A stretch of 14,199 bases of DNA, from NCBI GenBank assembly GCA_964428905.1, contig CAYSAA010000045.1, positions 1 through 14,199 on the forward strand, given 5' to 3'. This DNA is from CAYSAA01 sp964428905. GTDB taxonomy: Bacteria > Atribacterota > Phoenicimicrobiia > Phoenicimicrobiales > Stramentimicrobiaceae. Position numbers and translations under genes: made by a program. The notes beneath the pieces are model-generated. The model saw only the letters and a program-made list of their open reading frames with translations. It was not told the DNA's origin and searched no databases. This document shows, in pieces, positions 1 through 6,657 of this stretch (its first letter is position 1; each line of letters opens with the position of its first letter).

Positions 1-88
1 GGTATTTTCTCTCTATCTTATTCTCTACATAGCGCTTCAATAGATCTTTGACCTGGTCATTGTTAAATTTTTTGTGTATCTGAACCAT
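1..88 (-). CDS. N-terminal fragment of a probable IS transposase (cut by window edge)
   Basis: Reading leftward from an ATG at 88, an open frame of 29 codons runs off the window edge. It begins MVQIHKKFNNDQVKDLLKRY and continues with a basic IERKY segment. An SD-like AGAGG lies 9 nt before the ATG. The short, charged, helix-forming start resembles the N-terminal helix-turn-helix of integrase-type (DDE) transposases of the ISNCY/IS481 kind; this is from memory of such sequences, not a search. Two near-identical 23-base direct repeats just upstream (134-190) look like transposase-binding repeats at an IS end, which supports the call. The catalytic domain is outside the window, so neither the family nor whether it is intact can be judged. 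Confidence 0.45.
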   Translation of the reverse strand, partial: MVQIHKKFNNDQVKDLLKRYVENKIERKY

Positions 89-133
89 AACCTAAAACCT
101 CTCATGTTTTTTGTTTTAGATTATAGTTACAGG

Positions 134-190
134 GTGTGCACTTTTAAACTTTAAATCATGTAAAAAAGTGTGCAGTTTTAATTTTTAATT
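134..190. repeat. Two direct repeats at the probable IS terminus
   Basis: Two copies of a 23-base element lie at 134-156 and 168-190, with starts 34 bp apart. Both begin GTGTGCA and continue with TTTTAA and TTTAA blocks; about 19 of 23 positions agree. They sit upstream of the leftward transposase fragment, as expected for tandem transposase-binding sites inside an IS end. The outer boundary and any target-site duplication cannot be fixed without the other end. Confidence 0.5.
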
Positions 191-277
191 CACATAACAA
201 ATGCAGATAAGCCCTTCCTGGAGGAGGCCCCCTATATGTTCTGATTCCAAGGGTAGCAGATATATTAAAAAATGACT

Positions 278-304
278 TATCAAAAAACCATTGTTTTTTT
301 GATA
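278..304. repeat. 10-bp inverted repeat overlapping the plsX -35 box
   Basis: TATCAAAAAA (278-287) and TTTTTTGATA (295-304) are perfect inverted copies around a 7-nt loop. The right arm contains the -35 hexamer TTGATA of the plsX promoter. It could be an operator. It could also be a weak terminator protecting plsX from read-through, although there is no GC-rich core. Confidence 0.4.
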
Positions 305-327
305 TTCAATGTTACAATCATTATAAT
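299..327 (+). promoter_or_regulatory. Sigma-70-type promoter for plsX
   Basis: The -35 is TTGATA (299-304), the spacer is 17 bp and the -10 is a perfect TATAAT (322-327). Transcription should start near 334, giving a leader of about 50 nt before the TTG start of plsX. Confidence 0.75.
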
Positions 328-345
328 ATAATTACGAGTATTATT

Positions 346-369
346 TTACCTGTTATTATAAGCAGGTAA
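346..369 (+). promoter_or_regulatory. Inverted repeat in the plsX leader (possible operator)
   Basis: TTACCTG (346-352) and CAGGTAA (363-369) form a 7-bp inverted repeat around 10 nt. It lies just downstream of the predicted transcription start and just before the SD AAGGAGG (371-377). A repressor could bind here as DNA, or the RNA could fold next to the SD. In Bacillus and relatives plsX is controlled by FapR at an inverted repeat in a similar place; I do not claim a match to the FapR consensus. Confidence 0.4.
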
Positions 370-385
370 TAAGGAGGGATTATAT

Positions 386-1381
386 TTGAATATAGCGCTG
401 GATATTATGGGTGGAGATTACAGCCCTGAGGAAACCTTAAAAGGTGCCTCAATTTTTTTACAGGAACATGATTGTAAAATTACTCTATTAGGAGAAAAGA
501 AGATAATTGAGGAAGGATTTAAAAAATATCCTTTTAAACTTGCGAAAGTTCAGGTAATTGATTGTCCTGATAGAGTCGAAAATGATGATTTACCCACAGA
601 GGTAGTGCGCAGAAAGACACATTCTCCCATTATGATGGGAATGGATTTATTAAAAGCAGGGGATACGGATGCCTTTATCTCAGCAGGTCATAGTGGTGCA
701 ATAATGGCAGCAGCCCTTTTTAAACTGGGGTGTATTAATAATATCAAGCGTCCTGCTATTGCAGCCATTATTCCTACTTTGAAAGGGAAAAAAATTATTC
801 TGGATATGGGGGCTAATGTTGATTGTAAACCAAAACACTTGCTTCATTTTGCTCTAATGGGTGCTGCCTATGCTAAAGCTGAACTTCAAGTTGAAAATCC
901 TGAGATAGCATTATTAAATATTGGAGAAGAAAAGGGTAAGGGAAATCGAGTTAGTAGAGAAACCTATGAATTGCTTGCTAAAAGAGATGATCTTAATTTT
1001 ATTGGGAATATTGAAGGCAGAGGTGTATTTTTAGGATTAGCAGACGTTATTGTGTGTGATGGTTTTATTGGTAATATTTTCCTAAAGTCGGTAGAAGGAC
1101 TGGCGAAAATGTTTATGACTGATTTTAGCTCAGAGATTCTGGATAAGTTGCCGGATGATGAAACCACTAGACTGTTAAAGGGGAAACTTTATAAATATGC
1201 TATTCAAAGAGATTACAAAACTTATGGTGGTGCACTATTATTAGGGGTTAATGGTTTATGTTTTATATGTCATGGTAGATCTAAATCAATAGCGATTAAA
1301 AATGCCTTAGGTAATGCGAGGATGTTTATCCAGAATAAGGGGATAGAATATCTTCAAACAATTAATTTTAAACTAGAATAA
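386..1381 (+). CDS. plsX: Phosphate acyltransferase PlsX (acyl-ACP:phosphate)
   Basis: PlsX makes acyl-phosphate from acyl-ACP and phosphate at the membrane surface. PlsY uses this to acylate glycerol-3-phosphate, the first step of phospholipid synthesis in most bacteria. The 331-residue length is normal for the family. Recognisable blocks are the N-terminal ALDIMGGDYSPEE (standard form GGDxxP), DMGANVDCKP from residue 140, LLNIGEEKGKGN at 176-187 and the C-terminal YGGALLLGVNG followed by ICHGRS. The TTG start is chosen because AAGGAGG (371-377) sits 8 nt before it and the protein begins exactly where PlsX should. A consensus promoter lies upstream. plsX often neighbours fabD, fabG, fabH or acpP; none is present here, and the next gene is convergent, so it seems to be transcribed alone. 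Confidence 0.96.
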   Translation: MNIALDIMGGDYSPEETLKGASIFLQEHDCKITLLGEKKIIEEGFKKYPFKLAKVQVIDCPDRVENDDLPTEVVRRKTHSPIMMGMDLLKAGDTDAFISAGHSGAIMAAALFKLGCINNIKRPAIAAIIPTLKGKKIILDMGANVDCKPKHLLHFALMGAAYAKAELQVENPEIALLNIGEEKGKGNRVSRETYELLAKRDDLNFIGNIEGRGVFLGLADVIVCDGFIGNIFLKSVEGLAKMFMTDFSSEILDKLPDDETTRLLKGKLYKYAIQRDYKTYGGALLLGVNGLCFICHGRSKSIAIKNALGNARMFIQNKGIEYLQTINFKLE

Positions 1382-1813
1382 TCTTCCAAGAATAAATCCC
1401 AACAATAGACCAATTAAAAAAACAGTAGTTAAAATTCGGGCATCTTTAACCATTGCTATTCCCTTAAAACGAATCACTACTAAAGTGACAAAATATGCCA
1501 TTACATTAAGGGTAACAAAAATTGGCCAGGTGATAATCTTGGCAATCATGGGACCTATATAGGGAATGGATTGGATGAGTGTCAAGGCATAAGTAAAGAT
1601 ATGGCTAAACATCTCAATGCCTATTCCTACCAGGGCAACCACTGCGGTAATAAGAATTTTATCCATGTCAGTATATTGAACAAGATAGTATAGCAGCGCA
1701 ATTAAAAAAATAACTAAGAAAAAGTCAAATGTCGAGATATGACTTATTTTTGGAATTTTGGGCTTAAATTTTTGCGTAAATTGAGATTTTTGTTTTGATT
1801 CAGTATTATTCAT
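1373..1813 (-). CDS. Unrecognised small integral membrane protein, about 4 TM helices
   Basis: I do not recognise this 146-residue protein. A polar, lysine-rich N-terminus of about 27 residues is followed by hydrophobic stretches at roughly 28-50, 52-78, 88-113 and 127-146. It ends abruptly within the last helix (GFILGRLF). The charge pattern suggests a cytoplasmic N-terminus. Motifs such as YIGPMIAKIITWP are not diagnostic to me. The ATG at 1813 is preceded only by a weak purine-rich AAGAAAAAAGAA. The TAG stop lies inside plsX, so the two genes overlap tail to tail by 9 bp. A candidate promoter is at 1924-1953. The long open frame, membrane-protein composition and clean fit against plsX support a real gene. 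Confidence 0.7.
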   Translation of the reverse strand: MNNTESKQKSQFTQKFKPKIPKISHISTFDFFLVIFLIALLYYLVQYTDMDKILITAVVALVGIGIEMFSHIFTYALTLIQSIPYIGPMIAKIITWPIFVTLNVMAYFVTLVVIRFKGIAMVKDARILTTVFLIGLLLGFILGRLF

Positions 1814-1923
1814 TTCTTTTTTCTTATTATTCCCTGATATTATTCAATTTTCATAAAATCATAGGTAGATTAACATCAAATAAATAGTAGGAAGATTCAA
1901 TAAATCAATTAGTATTATTTGTT

Positions 1924-1953
1924 ATCATATAGAAATAAGATATTTGTTGTCAA
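1924..1953 (-). promoter_or_regulatory. Candidate promoter for the leftward membrane-protein gene
   Basis: On the minus strand, a perfect TTGACA (complement of 1948-1953) is followed after 18 bp by TATGAT (complement of 1924-1929, 5 of 6 to consensus). The RNA would start near 1917, leaving about 100 nt of AT-rich leader before the ATG at 1813. Confidence 0.45.
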
Positions 1954-1970
1954 ATGTTTTAACAATTCGT

Positions 1971-2060
1971 ATTGCGTCGTGCACATTGCGTATTGAGTCA
2001 AAGTACTGTGGGTGTAATTGCCAGTAAAAGGGTTATCAGTTTACAGTTGTTAGTTTTCAG
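1971..2060. repeat. Degenerate heptanucleotide repeats (patch 1)
   Basis: Within the 378-bp spacer 1814-2191, two runs keep a 7-base period. At 1971-1998 the units are ATTGCGT, CGTGCAC, ATTGCGT, ATTGAGT. At 2032-2059 they are GTTATCA, GTTTACA, GTTGTTA, GTTTTCA, with consensus GTTnnnA. They resemble decayed short tandem repeats such as the heptameric STRRs known in cyanobacteria. The rest of the spacer shows only AT-rich sequence, a leftward promoter and the palindrome at 2131-2156. Confidence 0.6.
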
Positions 2061-2130
2061 ACCAGAATAGTCATATTTAGTTTGGTTAATAATCTATATT
2101 GCTATTAATCTTGTTTTTTGGTATTTAAAT

Positions 2131-2156
2131 TGGGGGCAGGTCCCTTGGGACCTATC
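2131..2156. repeat. REP-like G-rich element with palindromic core
   Basis: A G-run (TGGGGGC) leads into AGGTCCC (2138-2144) and GGGACCT (2147-2153), a 7-bp inverted repeat with a 2-base centre. It is one of the few GC-rich spots in the spacer. Its GGG/GTCC character resembles the element at 8010-8061. It lies 36 bp upstream of mntP, so it could also act in the mntP leader. Confidence 0.4.
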
Positions 2157-2191
2157 ACCGTATCCGAAAATTATCATTATAGGAAGAAGAG

Positions 2192-2752
2192 ATGTCGTTT
2201 TTAGCTATAATATTTTTAGGAATTGGGTTGGCAATGGATGCTTTTGCTGTTTCTATTGCCGGAGGTATTGTTGCGCCTAAGGTTAGCTTTTCTTATGCCC
2301 TCAAGATTGCTCTATTTTTTGCCGGTTTTCAGATGATAATGCCCTGGTTTGGCTGGTGTTTAGGTGAAAGTTTAAGCCAATATATTGCCATTTATGATCA
2401 TTGGATTGCTTTTGCACTCTTGTTTGCCGTTGGAGGAAAGATGATTTATGAGTCTTTGCAGAGCAAGGAAAGATGTAAACCTCTCAATTTTAACAAAATA
2501 CCAGTACTGTTATTTCTGGCCATTGCCGTCAGTATTGATGCCTTTATTGCCGGTGTGAGTTTTTCTATATTAGAGATGAATATTATACCTGTGATTATTA
2601 CTATCGGAATTATAACTTTGCTTTTATCTCTGACTGGAGTTAAAATAGGAAAAATATTGGGTTGTCTGGTGGAAAAATATGCCGAACTGGCCGGAGGCAT
2701 TATCTTGATTGTGATTGGTTTACAGGTATTAGTTACACATATTAGAGGTTAA
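2192..2752 (+). CDS. mntP: MntP-family manganese efflux protein
   Basis: MntP exports Mn(II) across the cytoplasmic membrane and protects against manganese overload. The 186-residue length fits. The protein is two repeats of a three-helix DUF204 unit, each carrying the family's conserved acidic motif: GLAMDAFAVS (Asp16) and AVSIDAFIAGVS (Asp116). These aspartates are thought to line the metal path. AGGA at 2181-2184 stands 7 nt before the ATG. In many bacteria mntP lies under a yybP-ykoY manganese riboswitch or MntR. I see neither a recognisable riboswitch nor a strong promoter in the spacer, only AT-rich hexamers. Two bases separate its stop from the next ATG, so the two genes are co-transcribed and probably translationally coupled. 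Confidence 0.9.
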   Translation: MSFLAIIFLGIGLAMDAFAVSIAGGIVAPKVSFSYALKIALFFAGFQMIMPWFGWCLGESLSQYIAIYDHWIAFALLFAVGGKMIYESLQSKERCKPLNFNKIPVLLFLAIAVSIDAFIAGVSFSILEMNIIPVIITIGIITLLLSLTGVKIGKILGCLVEKYAELAGGIILIVIGLQVLVTHIRG

Positions 2753-2754
2753 AA

Positions 2755-4146
2755 ATGTTCAAAAGAAATAAATCCTTTTTCATTAGGTTTGGTCTTTTAT
2801 TACTTGTTTCTTTCCTAATATCCGGGTGCTTGTTTTTTACCCATGGTTCACTTTATGTAACCAGTAATCCCTCAGGGGCAGCGATCTATCTAAATGGTAC
2901 TTATTCAGGAAAAGTTACGCCCTCTCTTATTTCCCATCTTTCCCCCGGCTCTTATTTGCTTGGTTTAACTTTAGAAGAGTTATCAAAAAGCCGGGAAGAG
3001 TCTGTAATTATCTTTCAGAACCAGTTAACATCGATACATATAGATCTATTAGCCCAGTTAGATTATCTGGAAGTTCTACCCCATAGTATAACTTTATATC
3101 CCGGTGAGTCTCAAGCTATTTCCTCCATTACCGTTTATTTTCAGGATTCCTCCCAGGAAGAAATCCCTGCTGATTGGTGTGAATACCTATCAAGTAGCAG
3201 CAATGTGGATGTAAATACCAACGGAATGATTACTGCTTTATCTCCCGGTACAACTCAGGTTACAGTATATTATTCCGCCGGGGATGTGACGGTAAGTGAT
3301 ACAATCCAGGTCAATGTGATTCCTGTGATAGATTACCGGGCTTTATGCATCGGTGTTGATGAATATCTTGATCCGCTTATCCAGGACCTCAGAGCACCGT
3401 CTTTCGATGTGGAAAGGATGCATCAGGTTTTTGAAAATTCTCGTTTTGGTGATAATCAATTTATTTTTACCACTATCAATTCGCTCATTGGCGAACAGGC
3501 CACACGCTCAAATATCATGAATTCAATTGCCTCATCTTTTTCAGGGGTTGATAACAATGATATTTCTTATTTCTATTTTTCGGGACATGGATATAGTGAC
3601 GGAGAAACCAGTACCATATTGCCTTATGATGCCCTGGCTGAGAATGCTTCAAAAGATATCACAGTTGACGAATTGGCATTAGCTCTTAGGAATATCCCCG
3701 GGACAAAAGTAGTAATACTTGATTCCTGTCATTCTGGTGGATTTATTGGCAAGGAATTATTTTCTCGGGGAATACCAGGTAATGACAACCTGAGACAATT
3801 CAATGAAAATATACTGGAATCATTTGCCCTGCATGACACGCTTTTAGCAAAAGGGAATCTTGCTTCCGGAGAATTTAAGGTAATTGTTTCTGCATCCGGA
3901 GATCAACAATGCTGGGAAACACTTAACCATCCTATTGACGATAATCCTTTTGCCTATTTCTCAGCTTCTCTTTGTGGGGGTTGTGGTTATAATAATTTTA
4001 ATTTCCCGGCCCCGGCTGATCGCAATATGGACAGCCGAATTACCCTGAATGAAATTTATCTATATATTGATACTTCATTGTCCCATTTGGAACAGGATGT
4101 TCAGGTCTATCCCCAGAATTCTTCTTTCATATTCATAGAATACTAA
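2755..4146 (+). CDS. Lipoprotein with PEGA, Big_2 and caspase-like (C14) domains
   Basis: The N-terminus is a lipoprotein signal: MFKRNK, a hydrophobic run and lipobox LISG-Cys25, so the mature protein is predicted to be lipid-anchored outside the cytoplasm. A PEGA-like segment follows at about 31-80 (SLYVTSNPSGAAIYLNG). Next is a bacterial Ig-like Big_2 domain at about 98-187 (VDVNTNGMITALSPGTTQVT). From about 192 comes a caspase/metacaspase domain opening ALCIGVDEYLD. Its dyad is His278 in YFYFSGHGY and Cys325 in VVILDSCHSGGF. An EF-hand-like loop, D-R-N-M-D-S-R-I-T-L-N-E, sits at 422-433. Family C14 enzymes cleave after Arg/Lys (metacaspases) or Asp; specificity is not readable here. SD AGAGG lies inside the end of mntP, 2 bp upstream. 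The biological role is unknown; surface proteolysis or envelope signalling are guesses. Confidence 0.9.
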   Translation: MFKRNKSFFIRFGLLLLVSFLISGCLFFTHGSLYVTSNPSGAAIYLNGTYSGKVTPSLISHLSPGSYLLGLTLEELSKSREESVIIFQNQLTSIHIDLLAQLDYLEVLPHSITLYPGESQAISSITVYFQDSSQEEIPADWCEYLSSSSNVDVNTNGMITALSPGTTQVTVYYSAGDVTVSDTIQVNVIPVIDYRALCIGVDEYLDPLIQDLRAPSFDVERMHQVFENSRFGDNQFIFTTINSLIGEQATRSNIMNSIASSFSGVDNNDISYFYFSGHGYSDGETSTILPYDALAENASKDITVDELALALRNIPGTKVVILDSCHSGGFIGKELFSRGIPGNDNLRQFNENILESFALHDTLLAKGNLASGEFKVIVSASGDQQCWETLNHPIDDNPFAYFSASLCGGCGYNNFNFPAPADRNMDSRITLNEIYLYIDTSLSHLEQDVQVYPQNSSFIFIEY

Positions 4147-4221
4147 GTAATCTTAGTTGTTTTTAAGGGATAACAATAAGAGGAATGTTATTTCCTGCAT
4201 AAATTTAAAAACCCACAAAAT

Positions 4222-4249
4222 TTGACATTCTGGGAATATTCGATATAAT
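4222..4249 (+). promoter_or_regulatory. Consensus sigma-70 promoter of the betaine transporter operon
   Basis: Perfect TTGACA (4222-4227), a 16-bp spacer and perfect TATAAT (4244-4249). It lies in the 444-bp gap after the caspase gene and points at the binding-protein gene. The start site would be near 4256. Confidence 0.75.
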
Positions 4250-4255
4250 AAGAAA

Positions 4256-4590
4256 ATAATAATTAATTAAATGAACTAATAAAACAAAAGAATAGACAAG
4301 CTAATCTCTTTTATTTTATTATTATGTAGACTTCATATTAGCTAACTAAATATCTTATTTAGTCGCTTCAGTGTTTTGGAAAATCCATGTCAACATATTC
4401 TATGATAATTATAGGTCTAAAGATTTTGTAAAGAAATAAAAATATATTAAAATGATCTATTTATTTAGAAATATAACTTTGGAAAATAAGTTAAAGAAAA
4501 GGTGAATAGCTTAGTATTCTGTTTGATTAGTTAGTTCATAAAATTGATGTCAAAAATGCTAATAAAAAAAATAAGGAAGGGGATTTTATT
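4256..4590 (+). promoter_or_regulatory. Long AT-rich leader of the betaine operon, with inverted repeats
   Basis: About 335 nt separate the predicted transcription start from the TTG start. Visible pairings are an 8-bp hairpin, ACTAAATA (4345-4352) with TATTTAGT (4356-4363); AGCTAAT (4299-4305) with ATTAGCT (4337-4343); and a long-range pair, ATGAACTAA (4271-4279) with TTAGTTCAT (4531-4539), that could close the whole leader. I recognise no known riboswitch and no convincing ORF. In such AT-rich sequence some pairings will be chance. Confidence 0.35.
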
Positions 4591-5586
4591 TTGAAGAAAC
4601 ATAGTTTAAGTTCTCTGATGACCATGTTGGTTATCGCTGTCGTTATGTTAAGTTTGGGTGTAAATGTTGTGGCACAAGAAACAGTTGTTTTCGCTGATGC
4701 CGGATGGGAAAGTATCCGTTTTCACAGTTATGTGGCCGGGATTATTATGGAAGAGGGTTACGGTTATTCCATGGATATGGTTTCCGGTTCAACGCCCGTA
4801 ACATTGATGGGACTCAGTCGGGGCGATATTGATGTGGAAATGGAGATGTGGACCAGCAATATTGCTGATATCTACAATGAAGCCCTGGAATCCGGCGATG
4901 TCGTGGAGCTGGGTGTTAATTTTGATGGTAATACCCAGGGATTGTATGTACCGTCCTATGTCATGGAAGGGGATGCGGAACGAAACATAGAGCCCATGGC
5001 TCCTGGATTGAAAACCGTTAAAGATCTGAAAGATTACTGGCAGGTTTTCGAAGATGAAGAAGATCCCTCCAAGGGAAGAGTCTATGGTGCTATACCTGGC
5101 TGGAAAGTTGATGAAATTATGCGTACCAAGGTGGAGACCTACGGCCTTGATGAATGCTATAATTACTTTAGCCCCGGTTCGGATACCGCTTTAGCTGCAG
5201 CAATTGTGTCAGCTTATGAAAGAGGAGAACCCATCGTTGCCTATTACTGGGAACCGACCTGGATAATGGGTGGGCTGGATATGACTTTACTGGAAGATGA
5301 GCCTTATAGTGAAGAATTGTGGAACAACGGATATGCCTGTGAATTTGAAGCCATGCCAATCGCCATTGCGGCAAATGCAGAATTTTCTGAGAGAGCCCCG
5401 GAATTGGCAGAATTCTTGAGCAAATACCGTACCACCGAACAGCTAACCAATGAAGCCCTTGCTTATATGAAGGAAAATGAAACTGACGAAAAAGAAGCAG
5501 CAGTATGGTTTTTAAAGAACAGGGAAGATGTCTGGACCGAGTGGGTCCCCGAAGATGTGGTTGAAAAAGTGAAAGATTCTCTCTAA
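4591..5586 (+). CDS. proX: Glycine betaine/proline-type ABC transporter substrate-binding protein
   Basis: This extracytoplasmic protein captures a quaternary-ammonium compatible solute (glycine betaine, proline betaine or similar) and delivers it to the permease. The 331-residue precursor starts with a signal peptide (MKKHSL, hydrophobic core, VVA-Gln), with probable cleavage after Ala28. There is no lipobox, so in a Gram-positive-type cell it would need another anchor; this hints at a periplasm. The mature part matches the OpuAC/ProX fold: VFADAGWES (Trp39), EMEMWTSN (Trp87) and YYWEPTW (Trp220, Trp224). Tryptophans of this kind build the aromatic cage around the betaine cation; which of them do so here is inferred. 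The TTG start has SD AAGGAAGGGG about 8 nt upstream. It is first in its operon, as expected for a protein needed in excess. Confidence 0.92.
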   Translation: MKKHSLSSLMTMLVIAVVMLSLGVNVVAQETVVFADAGWESIRFHSYVAGIIMEEGYGYSMDMVSGSTPVTLMGLSRGDIDVEMEMWTSNIADIYNEALESGDVVELGVNFDGNTQGLYVPSYVMEGDAERNIEPMAPGLKTVKDLKDYWQVFEDEEDPSKGRVYGAIPGWKVDEIMRTKVETYGLDECYNYFSPGSDTALAAAIVSAYERGEPIVAYYWEPTWIMGGLDMTLLEDEPYSEELWNNGYACEFEAMPIAIAANAEFSERAPELAEFLSKYRTTEQLTNEALAYMKENETDEKEAAVWFLKNREDVWTEWVPEDVVEKVKDSL

Positions 5587-5690
5587 TTCTATAAGTATTT
5601 TGTAGAATGATGTTACGTACAGTATTTGAATTTGTATGCTAACATAAATTAAATAAATCGATACATTATTTACCATACAAAAATGTAGAA

Positions 5691-5733
5691 AGGAAGGTTG
5701 CCTGCTTTATGGTAATAGATTAGAGCAGGCAAC
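5691..5733 (+). promoter_or_regulatory. SD, four-codon ORF and 10-bp hairpin before the permease
   Basis: GTTGCCTGCT (5697-5706) pairs perfectly with AGCAGGCAAC (5724-5733) around a 17-nt loop. The best SD in the gap, AGGAAGG (5691-5697), lies at the hairpin's left foot, 47 nt before the permease ATG (5745). No SD lies next to that ATG. Inside the stem-loop an ATG at 5709, 11 nt from the SD, opens a four-codon frame (M-V-I-D) ending at TAG 5721-5723. There is no U-tract, so it is not a standard terminator. It may protect the 3' end of the binding-protein mRNA or control permease translation. Confidence 0.6.
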
Positions 5734-5744
5734 ATTGGCTTAAT

Positions 5745-6608
5745 ATGAGCAATATGTTTTTCGATTTCCCGGAAGCATGGCAACTTAATTTAGGAAAACA
5801 TGTAGGAGATTTTGTCAGATGGCTGGTTCAAAATTATGCCTTATTCTTTGATGCTATCAAGGATGGAATATTATGGTTTTTACTGCAAACTAGAGCTTTT
5901 TTTCTCTGGATTCCCTGGCCGATTGTCCTTATAGCCGTATTTATTTTAGGCTGGAAAATAAGAAACTGGAAATCAGGATTGACATTTTCAACCCTAATTT
6001 TTGCAATCGGAATTATGGGATTATGGGATGAAATGATGTTAACATTATCAGTAGTCCTGGTTTCAGTAGTTATTGCCTGTATAATTGGTGTACCATTGGG
6101 AATTATAGTGGCATACAATGAACGAGTAGAAATTTTTATAAGGCCTGTTCTGGATGCCATGCAGACCATGCCCAGCTTTGTTTATCTGATACCGGCTATC
6201 ATGTTATTTGGTTTGGGAAGTGTGCCTGCTGTTTTTGCCACGGTTATCTATTCTACTCCTCCAGCAATTCGATTAACTACTTTGGCTATACAAGGTGTTT
6301 CCAAAGAAATGGTGGAAGCCGGTCATGCCTTTGGCTCCACAACCTGGCAAATATTGACCAAAATCGAATTACCCCAGGCCTTCCCCACCATTATGATGGG
6401 TATTAATCAGACTACCATGATGGCCATGGCGATGGTGGTTATTTCTTCCATGATCGGAGCCAGAGGGTTAGGATTAAATGTCTTGCAAGCAATTAACCGG
6501 ATTGATATTGGAATGGGCTTTGAAGCTGGAATCAGCATTGTTATTTTAGCCATCACCATTGACAGAATCACTCAAGGAATTGCTAACAAATATAAATTCC
6601 CTAAATAA
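5745..6608 (+). CDS. proW: Glycine betaine/proline-type ABC transporter permease
   Basis: This is the membrane channel of the ProU/OpuA-type importer. The 287 residues start with a short amphipathic region. Hydrophobic segments lie around 52-70, 78-97, 100-123, 140-160, 163-180 and beyond 215. The cytoplasmic coupling (EAA) loop is clear from residue 188, EMVEAGHAFGSTTWQILTKI, followed by ELPQAFPTI; it docks with the ATPase. DAMQTMPSFVYLIPAIMLFG is typical of the betaine permease family. An in-frame TAG at 5721 rules out a longer protein. The ATG at 5745 has no adjacent SD; a second ATG at 5754 has none either. It lies 158 bp after the binding-protein gene and 49 bp before the ATPase gene. 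It is shorter than E. coli ProW, lacking most of that protein's long N-terminal tail. Confidence 0.92.
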   Translation: MSNMFFDFPEAWQLNLGKHVGDFVRWLVQNYALFFDAIKDGILWFLLQTRAFFLWIPWPIVLIAVFILGWKIRNWKSGLTFSTLIFAIGIMGLWDEMMLTLSVVLVSVVIACIIGVPLGIIVAYNERVEIFIRPVLDAMQTMPSFVYLIPAIMLFGLGSVPAVFATVIYSTPPAIRLTTLAIQGVSKEMVEAGHAFGSTTWQILTKIELPQAFPTIMMGINQTTMMAMAMVVISSMIGARGLGLNVLQAINRIDIGMGFEAGISIVILAITIDRITQGIANKYKFPK

Positions 6609-6657
6609 TATAAAGACTGTAATGATAATTTTAATGTAAAGATCAAAGGAGCGTTGG

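Noticed and set aside
1814..2191. yybP-ykoY manganese riboswitch before mntP
   Set aside because: I looked for its conserved stems and G/C-rich loops; the spacer is AT-rich with heptamer repeats and one small palindrome, and nothing fits.
2755..4146. Cytoplasmic caspase effector of a defence island
   Set aside because: A lipobox signal and extracellular-type domains point outside the cytoplasm, and no sensor, nuclease or other defence gene is adjacent.
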